Shown piece after piece: positions 58,737-64,000 of a stretch of 64,000 bases of DNA. The first letter of the stretch is position 1, and every line of letters starts with the position of its first letter. Position numbers and translations under genes: made by a program. Origin of the DNA: Pseudomonas amygdali (GTDB lineage Bacteria > Pseudomonadota > Gammaproteobacteria > Pseudomonadales > Pseudomonadaceae); contig NZ_LKBW01000288.1 in the NCBI RefSeq assembly GCF_002699855.1, positions 1 to 64,000 on the forward strand, given 5' to 3'. The notes under the pieces are model-generated. The model saw nothing but the letters and a program-made list of their open reading frames with translations, was not told where the DNA came from and made no database searches.

Positions 58737-60070
58737 ACAGCCCCATCGACACTCATTACGCCGTGCCGGGCAAGGAGCGCGGCGTGCAGTTCTTCGTTCG
58801 CGCAGGCTGGATTCTCATGCTGGCAGGGGCGGGCAGCTTCTTTCTGTGGGCCAGTCTCGCCCCGCTGGATCAGGGCATTGCCGTGCAAGGCACCGTCGTG
58901 GTGTCGGGCAAGCGCAAGGCCGTGCAGTCGCTGGATGGCGGCGTTGTAAGCAAAATTCTCGTCAGCGAAGGCCAGTCGGTAAAGGAGGGCGAGCCGCTGT
59001 TTCGCCTTGATCAGACTCAGGTCGAGGCCGACGTGCAATCGCTGCGTGCCCAGTATCGAATGGCCTGGGCCAGCCTGGCCCGCTGGCAGAGCGAGCGCGA
59101 CAACCTGGATGAGGTGCACTTTCCCGCAGAACTGATTGCCGCCGGGCAGGGGCAGAACCCCGACCCGCGTCTGGCGCTCGTGCTTGAGGGCCAGCGGCAA
59201 CTGTTCAGCAGTCGGCGACAGGCGCTGGCTCGAGAGCAATCCGGTTTGCAGGCGAGTATCGAAGGTGCCGGGCTGCAACTCGCCGGTATGCGCCGCGCTC
59301 GATCGGACCTGCTGGCTCAGGCTGACTCGCTACGCAAGCAACTGAGTAACCTGGAGCCCTTGGCGCAGAACGGTTTCATTCCAGGCAACCGTCTGCTGGA
59401 GTTTCAACGCCAGCTTTCTCAAGTGCAGCAGAGCCTGGCGCAGAACGCAGGCGAAACCGGGCGGATAGAGCAGGGGATCGTCGAGTCGCGGTTGCGTCTT
59501 CAGCAGCAGCGCGAGGAATATCAGAAAGAAGTGCGCAGCCAGTGGGCCGATGCCCAGGTCAAGGCGCTTACCCTTGAGCAACAACTGGCTTCGGCAGGTT
59601 TCAGTCTGCAGCACAGTGCAATTCTTGCCCCTGCTGATGGCATCGCCGTCAACCTGGGCGTGCACACCGAAGGCGCAGTGGTGCGTGCCGGTGAAACCCT
59701 GCTGGAAATTGTACCGCAGGGCACACGGCTTGAAGTCGAAGGGCGTCTGCCGGTGCAGTTGATCGACAAGGTCGCCAGCCATTTGCCGGTCGATATCCTC
59801 TTCACTGCGTTCAATCAAAGTCGCACGCCGCGGGTTTCCGGTGAGGTAAACCTGATTTCCGCCGATCAGATGCAGGATGAGAAAACCGGCCAGCCCTATT
59901 ACGTGCTGCGCACTTCGGTGGGCGATGCGGCACTGGAAAAACTCAACGGGTTGGTGATCAAGCCGGGCATGCCCGCTGAAATGTTTGTGCGCACGGGCGA
60001 ACGCTCGCTGCTCAATTATCTGTTCAAACCTTTGCTGGACCGTGCCGGCTCCGCGTTGACGGAGGAATAG
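58733..60070 (+). CDS. aprE: Type I secretion membrane-fusion protein AprE
   Basis: The 445-residue HlyD-family adaptor has one N-terminal transmembrane helix (about 22-42: WILMLAGAGSFFLWASLAPL). A lipoyl-like segment follows (GTVVVSGKRKAVQSLDGGVV), then a long coiled-coil region (about 85-290) and a C-terminal beta domain (VEGRLPVQLIDKVASHLPVD). The ATG at 58733 overlaps the aprD stop; an in-frame extension further upstream only reads aprD. aprF starts 1 base after the stop. Confidence 0.95.
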   Translation: MNSPIDTHYAVPGKERGVQFFVRAGWILMLAGAGSFFLWASLAPLDQGIAVQGTVVVSGKRKAVQSLDGGVVSKILVSEGQSVKEGEPLFRLDQTQVEADVQSLRAQYRMAWASLARWQSERDNLDEVHFPAELIAAGQGQNPDPRLALVLEGQRQLFSSRRQALAREQSGLQASIEGAGLQLAGMRRARSDLLAQADSLRKQLSNLEPLAQNGFIPGNRLLEFQRQLSQVQQSLAQNAGETGRIEQGIVESRLRLQQQREEYQKEVRSQWADAQVKALTLEQQLASAGFSLQHSAILAPADGIAVNLGVHTEGAVVRAGETLLEIVPQGTRLEVEGRLPVQLIDKVASHLPVDILFTAFNQSRTPRVSGEVNLISADQMQDEKTGQPYYVLRTSVGDAALEKLNGLVIKPGMPAEMFVRTGERSLLNYLFKPLLDRAGSALTEE

Positions 60071-60071
60071 G

Positions 60072-61421
60072 ATGTCTCGTCATCCCCTGAAAGCCGCTTT
60101 GCTGACGGCCATCCTGCTGGGCACTGCTTCATTGAGTCATGCGATGGGCCCGTTTCAGGTCTATGAGCTGGCGCTTCGCAACGACCCGACTTACCTGGGC
60201 GCGCTCAAGGAGCGCGATGCGGGCCTGGAAAACCGGGTGATTGGTCGTGCAGGCTTGTTGCCGCGTGTTTCATACAGCTACAACAAAGGACGCAACGACT
60301 CCAAGGCCACCCTCAAAGGCGGCCGTGAAGACACCACTGACCATCGCCACTACAACAGCTTTGGTTCAAGCCTGACGGTTCAGCAGCCGCTGATCGATTA
60401 CGAAGCCTATGCCAATTACCGCAAAGGCCTGGCCCAGGCGTTGTTTGCCGACGAGACCTTTCGCAGCAAGAGTCAGGAATTGCTGGTGCGGGTTCTGACC
60501 CTTTATACCCAGGCACTGTTCGCGCAGGACCAGATCAATATAGCCCGCGCCAAACAGCAGGCGTTCGACCGCCAGTTTGCGCAGAACCGGCAAATGTTCC
60601 AGCAAGGCGAGGGTACCCGCACCGACATTCTTGAAGCGGAATCGCGCAACGAGCTGGCGATTGCCGAGCAGATAGAAGCCAGCGACGAGCAGGACGCGGC
60701 CCTGCGCGAACTGGCCGCGTTGCTGGGCGAGTCGAGTATCGATGTTGCGCAGTTGGAGCCGTTGAGGGACAGTTTTCAGGCGCTGGTGCTGGCACCGTCC
60801 AGCTTTACCGAGTGGCATGCGCTGGCCATGGCCAACAGCCCGATCCTGGCCTCGCAACGCCAGTCGCTGGAAGTGGCGCGATACGAGGTGGAGCGCAACC
60901 GCGCCGGGCATCTGCCGACGGTGAATGCTTACGCGAGTATCCGTCAGAACGAATCGGACAGCGGCAACACCTACAATCAGCGTTACGACACCAACACGAT
61001 AGGTATCGAGCTCAGTCTGCCGCTGTACGCCGGAGGCGGCACCAGCGCCTCGGTGCGTCAGGCCAACAGCAAGCGCGAGCAGGCGGAATACGAGCTGGAG
61101 GGCAAGACCCGCGAAACCCTGATCGAGCTGCGTCGCCAGTTCAACGCCTGTGCGTCAGGGGTGAGCAAGTTGCGCGCTTATCAGAAAGCACTGGTCTCTG
61201 CACAGGCACTGGTCGAGTCGACACGTCAGAGCATTCTCGGCGGCGAGCGCATCAGCCTGGACGCACTCAACGCCGAACAGCAGCTTTACAGCACCCGGCG
61301 TGATCTGGCGAAAGCCCGTTACGATTACTTGATGGCCTGGATCAAACTGCATTACTACGCCGGTACGTTGCGCGACACCGATCTGGCGCGTATTGACGAG
61401 GCCTTCGTTGTGGCGCGCTGA
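60072..61421 (+). CDS. aprF: Type I secretion outer-membrane channel AprF (TolC family)
   Basis: The 449-residue protein has a signal peptide (MSRHPLKAALLTAILLGTAS then LSHA) and two OEP repeats of coiled coils and strands. Examples are FQVYELALRNDPTYLGALKE and AESRNELAIAEQIEASDEQD; TNTIGIELSLPLYAGGGTSA follows near residue 310. It completes the AprDEF tunnel. The C-terminus (DTDLARIDEAFVVAR) is shorter than TolC, as usual for AprF. Confidence 0.95.
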   Translation: MSRHPLKAALLTAILLGTASLSHAMGPFQVYELALRNDPTYLGALKERDAGLENRVIGRAGLLPRVSYSYNKGRNDSKATLKGGREDTTDHRHYNSFGSSLTVQQPLIDYEAYANYRKGLAQALFADETFRSKSQELLVRVLTLYTQALFAQDQINIARAKQQAFDRQFAQNRQMFQQGEGTRTDILEAESRNELAIAEQIEASDEQDAALRELAALLGESSIDVAQLEPLRDSFQALVLAPSSFTEWHALAMANSPILASQRQSLEVARYEVERNRAGHLPTVNAYASIRQNESDSGNTYNQRYDTNTIGIELSLPLYAGGGTSASVRQANSKREQAEYELEGKTRETLIELRRQFNACASGVSKLRAYQKALVSAQALVESTRQSILGGERISLDALNAEQQLYSTRRDLAKARYDYLMAWIKLHYYAGTLRDTDLARIDEAFVVAR

Positions 61422-61431
61422 GTGTCGTTGG

Positions 61432-62607
61432 TCAGTTCTGCGCGGTGAAACGCGCCAGCGAGAAGGCTGAAAGGTCTACATCGCTGGTGCCGTGAATACA
61501 GCGTTGCGCAAGGGCCAGCCCGAGCCCGGCTGAGTGTTTGAAGCCGTGACCGGAGCAGGCCGAAACCACTGTCACGTTCTTCAGATGGGGGTGTTCATCG
61601 ATGATGAAGTGGCAGTCCGGCGTGACGGTGTAGGCGCAGACCGAAGACTTGACCACGTTCGGCGTCAGTCCCGCAATCTTGCCCTGCACCTGGGTCTGGA
61701 ACATTTCCTGCTCCTCCCTTGCCGTAACAGTGCGGTCCAGCTGGTCGGCAGCGGATGCTTCAATGTATTGGTCGGTGGCGACCTTCATACTGTTTTCACC
61801 GGGCAGGGGCGGGAAGCCATAGTTGACATCATCCTCCCCGGGCCCGTGAGTCAGAATGAAGCTCGGCGAACGTGGTGCAAAAGCGGCATTCTCCTGCAAC
61901 TCGAACCAGAACAGCTTTTGCCGACACACCCGCAGCAGATCGCGGAACGGAGCGCCGAGCAATTCGGCTGACCACATGCCCGCACTGACCACGACCTTGT
62001 CAGCGATGATCGTGCCCTTGTCGGTGGTAATACGCACCTGATCACCCTGTGCCTGTAAGTGCGTGACCGTCTCATGGGTCAGCAACCTTGCGCCGTGTTG
62101 CCTCGCCAGACGCAGCTGTACCGCGATGCAGCGCTCTGGCCGGACAAATCCGCCTTCGGGTTCAAAGTAGCCAATGGCGGTATCCCGAACAGGGGTGAAT
62201 TGGGGAAAGCGCTCGCGAATGGCCGCCGCCGACAATACTTCGTGCTTCACGCCATAGGTGCGGGCCAAAGCGATGGTCTGGTGGGTGAAGTCTTTACTGT
62301 CTTCAGGATCGTACGCAGGGCTGGAGGTCATCACCAGCACTCCGCACTGCTCGAACAGCGACTCGCCGCTCAGCGCCTCAAGTTCGCGCCAGATGCTGTG
62401 CGAACTGCGTACCAGCGGCAGGTATTGCGGGCCCTCGCCAACCGACAGTCGTGTGATGCGGGTATCGCCGTGGCTGGAGCCTTGTGTGTGCGGAGGGGCA
62501 TAGCGATCGACGCCAATTACATCGACTCCGGCCTTCGCCAGTTGATAGACAGTGGCTGCACCCATGGCACCCAGACCGAGCACGGCCACTTCACAACGCT
62601 GCTGCAT
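61432..62607 (-). CDS. FAD-dependent amine oxidase (monomeric sarcosine oxidase / N-methyltryptophan oxidase type)
   Basis: This 391-residue flavoenzyme has an N-terminal Rossmann motif GLGAMGAATVYQLAKAG (about 10-26) followed by HTQGSSHGDTRITRL, where the FAD phosphate and the active site lie. A C-terminal SACSGHGFKHSAGLG completes FAD binding. Covalent FAD in this family attaches to a Cys near residue 310; here SSVCAYTVTPDCHF carries it. The substrate could be sarcosine, an N-methyl amino acid or pipecolate. Convergent with aprF, 10 bases apart, without an obvious terminator between. Confidence 0.88.
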   Translation of the reverse strand: MQQRCEVAVLGLGAMGAATVYQLAKAGVDVIGVDRYAPPHTQGSSHGDTRITRLSVGEGPQYLPLVRSSHSIWRELEALSGESLFEQCGVLVMTSSPAYDPEDSKDFTHQTIALARTYGVKHEVLSAAAIRERFPQFTPVRDTAIGYFEPEGGFVRPERCIAVQLRLARQHGARLLTHETVTHLQAQGDQVRITTDKGTIIADKVVVSAGMWSAELLGAPFRDLLRVCRQKLFWFELQENAAFAPRSPSFILTHGPGEDDVNYGFPPLPGENSMKVATDQYIEASAADQLDRTVTAREEQEMFQTQVQGKIAGLTPNVVKSSVCAYTVTPDCHFIIDEHPHLKNVTVVSACSGHGFKHSAGLGLALAQRCIHGTSDVDLSAFSLARFTAQN

Positions 62608-62979
62608 AATCGGAATGCCTCGATAAATCGCCTATTTCACGCCGGACGGCCTGCCGAATCAACCGCCAAACGTGCATAAGGTTATGTCACGGAGCCCCAA
62701 GGGCCATTACCAGTGCCATCACACATGAGGGTGTGGGGAACCTGTAAAAATTTACGCTTGCGCTGCTCAGGGTTTTTAAGGTCCGAAATTGATGAAAAGT
62801 TGTCCACGGAAATCGTGGGTATGTCTGTGGGTAACTTTTTGAAACCCTTGTTACACGTGGCTTACAGCTGTGTGGTTATTTTATGAACAGCTCATGTTTT
62901 GCACTTCTATGCTGCTGCCACCAGGCCGGAAAACAGGTCCGCTATAAGCGATTTAAAGCACAAAAAAGAAATATTTTTC
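62608..62979. other. Upstream region of the FAD oxidase, no gene seen
   Basis: About 370 bases hold no convincing gene. AT content rises near 62880-62985. Between 62799 and 62880 several elements resemble DnaA boxes: TTGTCCACG, TGTGGGTAA, TTACACGTG and TGTGGTTAT. A small CCACG/CGTGG hairpin lies at 62804-62818. Confidence 0.4.
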
Positions 62980-63012
62980 AAAAAAAAGCGCGACCCTCAT
63001 CAGGTCGCGCTG
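62980..63012 (-). terminator. Intrinsic terminator after the aldehyde dehydrogenase gene
   Basis: On the minus strand GCGCGACC-TGATGAG-GGTCGCGC is followed by a run of T. It lies about 30 bases after the stop. Confidence 0.9.
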
Positions 63013-63039
63013 CTTTGTTTACGAGTCAAGCGATGCTCG

Positions 63040-64000
63040 TTACACGAGAGGCTGATCGCTCCATTCACCGTTGACCAGACGACGCAGACCCAGCGGGTTG
63101 GCATTCTGCAACGCAGGCGGCAACTGGCTGTCGGCCAGGTTCTGATAGCAGACCGGGCGCAGGAAACGGTCGATGGCCAGAGTGCCTACCGACGTGCCAC
63201 GTGCATCCGAGGTTGCCGGGTACGGGCCGCCATGCACCATGGCTTCACAGACCTCAACACCGGTCGGGTAGCCGTTGAACAGAATACGGCCGACTTTCTC
63301 TTCCAGTATCGGTTGCAGCCAATTGTATTGGCTCAGGTCTGCAGGTTCGCCGATCACAGTCGCGGTCAACTGGCCACGCAAGGCTTGCAGCGCGTCTTTC
63401 AACTGCGCATCGTCAGCGACCTCGATTATCAGCGTGGTCGGGCCAAAGACTTCTTCCTGCAACAACTGGTCGCCGTTCAACAGCAGACTGACGTCAGCCT
63501 TGAACAACTGAGCCTGCGCCTGTTTGCCCTCCTGCGGCTTGCCAGCCAGATGCGTCACGCCCGGATGCGACAGCAAATGCTCGACGCCTTTGCTGTAGCT
63601 GCGCAGACCGCCTGCGTTGAGCATGGTCTGCGGTGCCTGACTGCCCATCTGTTCGGTCAGTTGTTCGACGAACGTCGAAAACGCCGGGGAGCGCAGGCCG
63701 ATGACCACACCAGGGTTGGTGCAGAACTGACCGGCACCCATCACCACCGAACCGGCGAGCTCTTTGGCCACGGTTTCGCCGCGTGCCTGCAGGGCACCTG
63801 GCAGCAACACTACCGGGTTGATGCTGGACATCTCGGCAAACACCGGAATCGGCTGTGGACGCTCGGCGGCCATTTTGCAAAGAGCGTTGCCGCCGTTCAG
63901 CGAGCCGGTGAAACCGACGGCCTGGATAGCCGGGTGTTTGACCAGACCTTCACCCACGCCGTTACCGAAGATCATGTTGAATACGCCTTTCGGCATTTGG
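63040..64000 (-). CDS. NADP-type aldehyde dehydrogenase (2,5-dioxovalerate / ketoglutarate-semialdehyde type), 5' end outside window
   Basis: About 320 C-terminal residues are present and the frame is open at the right edge, so the gene is cut by the window. The catalytic cysteine is in GQFCTNPGVV, and the general-base glutamate is in FAEMSSINPV. The substitution of the usual GELGG glutamate motif by AEMSSINP is characteristic of the ketoglutaric semialdehyde dehydrogenase branch, which oxidises 2,5-dioxopentanoate to 2-oxoglutarate in sugar-acid and hydroxyproline catabolism. It starts well upstream of position 64000; the Met at 63996 is internal. Confidence 0.88.
   Translation of the reverse strand, partial: QMPKGVFNMIFGNGVGEGLVKHPAIQAVGFTGSLNGGNALCKMAAERPQPIPVFAEMSSINPVVLLPGALQARGETVAKELAGSVVMGAGQFCTNPGVVIGLRSPAFSTFVEQLTEQMGSQAPQTMLNAGGLRSYSKGVEHLLSHPGVTHLAGKPQEGKQAQAQLFKADVSLLLNGDQLLQEEVFGPTTLIIEVADDAQLKDALQALRGQLTATVIGEPADLSQYNWLQPILEEKVGRILFNGYPTGVEVCEAMVHGGPYPATSDARGTSVGTLAIDRFLRPVCYQNLADSQLPPALQNANPLGLRRLVNGEWSDQPLV

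Overview
The window is a stretch of chromosome from a fluorescent pseudomonad, most likely the Pseudomonas syringae group. I base this on close protein resemblance (remembered, not searched), high GC content, and a gene order that largely follows the nuo-to-yccA segment of P. aeruginosa. Most of it is conserved housekeeping DNA. The accessory material is in two places: about 44.1-53.6 kb, and the protease/secretion cluster at 54.6-61.4 kb.

Layout. 0-1.3 kb: end of an unknown gene and an AI-2E-family membrane protein. 1.28-16.2 kb: a complete minus-strand nuo operon for respiratory complex I (nuoA, B, fused CD, E to N). 16.7-24.6 kb, minus strand: isocitrate lyase (aceA), a secretin-N-like exported protein, a GNAT acetyltransferase, a JmjC/cupin ribosomal oxygenase, purB, hflD (interrupted by an in-frame amber codon), mnmA and a Nudix hydrolase. 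24.8-32.6 kb: monomeric NADP isocitrate dehydrogenase, cspD, the clpS-clpA pair on the plus strand, infA, and the two N-degron aminoacyl transferases bpt and aat. ClpS/ClpA and Bpt/Aat together form the N-end-rule degradation branch. 33.1-40.6 kb, plus strand: ftsK, lolA, rarA, crcB, serS, cysG. 40.6-44.1 kb, minus strand: glutathionyl-hydroquinone reductase, a TrpD2-like protein and tusEBCD (tRNA 2-thiouridine sulfur relay; mnmA in the same window makes the final thiolation).

44.1-53.6 kb is an insertion between tusD and the tRNA-Ser/yccA pair. It holds an MFS organic-acid symporter, a ModA-like periplasmic binding protein and a LysR regulator. Next comes a tight three-gene minus-strand operon: a TerB_N/TerB/TerB_C protein, a BrxD/DUF2791-type ATPase and an Lhr-like DEAD/DEAH helicase. 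That gene set is the architecture of the Shango anti-phage system, and it sits directly downstream of the 3' end of a tRNA-Ser(UGA) gene. It is the strongest candidate for a special system here. It is a known family, but this copy has an unusual repeat-bearing N-terminal extension.

54.6-61.4 kb is the alkaline metalloprotease locus aprA-inh-aprD-aprE-aprF. The protease gene carries two independent disabling lesions (a frameshift and an amber codon), while its inhibitor and the complete type I secretion machine are open. The window ends with a sarcosine-oxidase-like flavoenzyme and the 3' part of a ketoglutarate-semialdehyde-type aldehyde dehydrogenase that runs off the right edge.

All identifications come from reading translations and motifs. 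No database search was run, and comparisons with other genomes are from memory.
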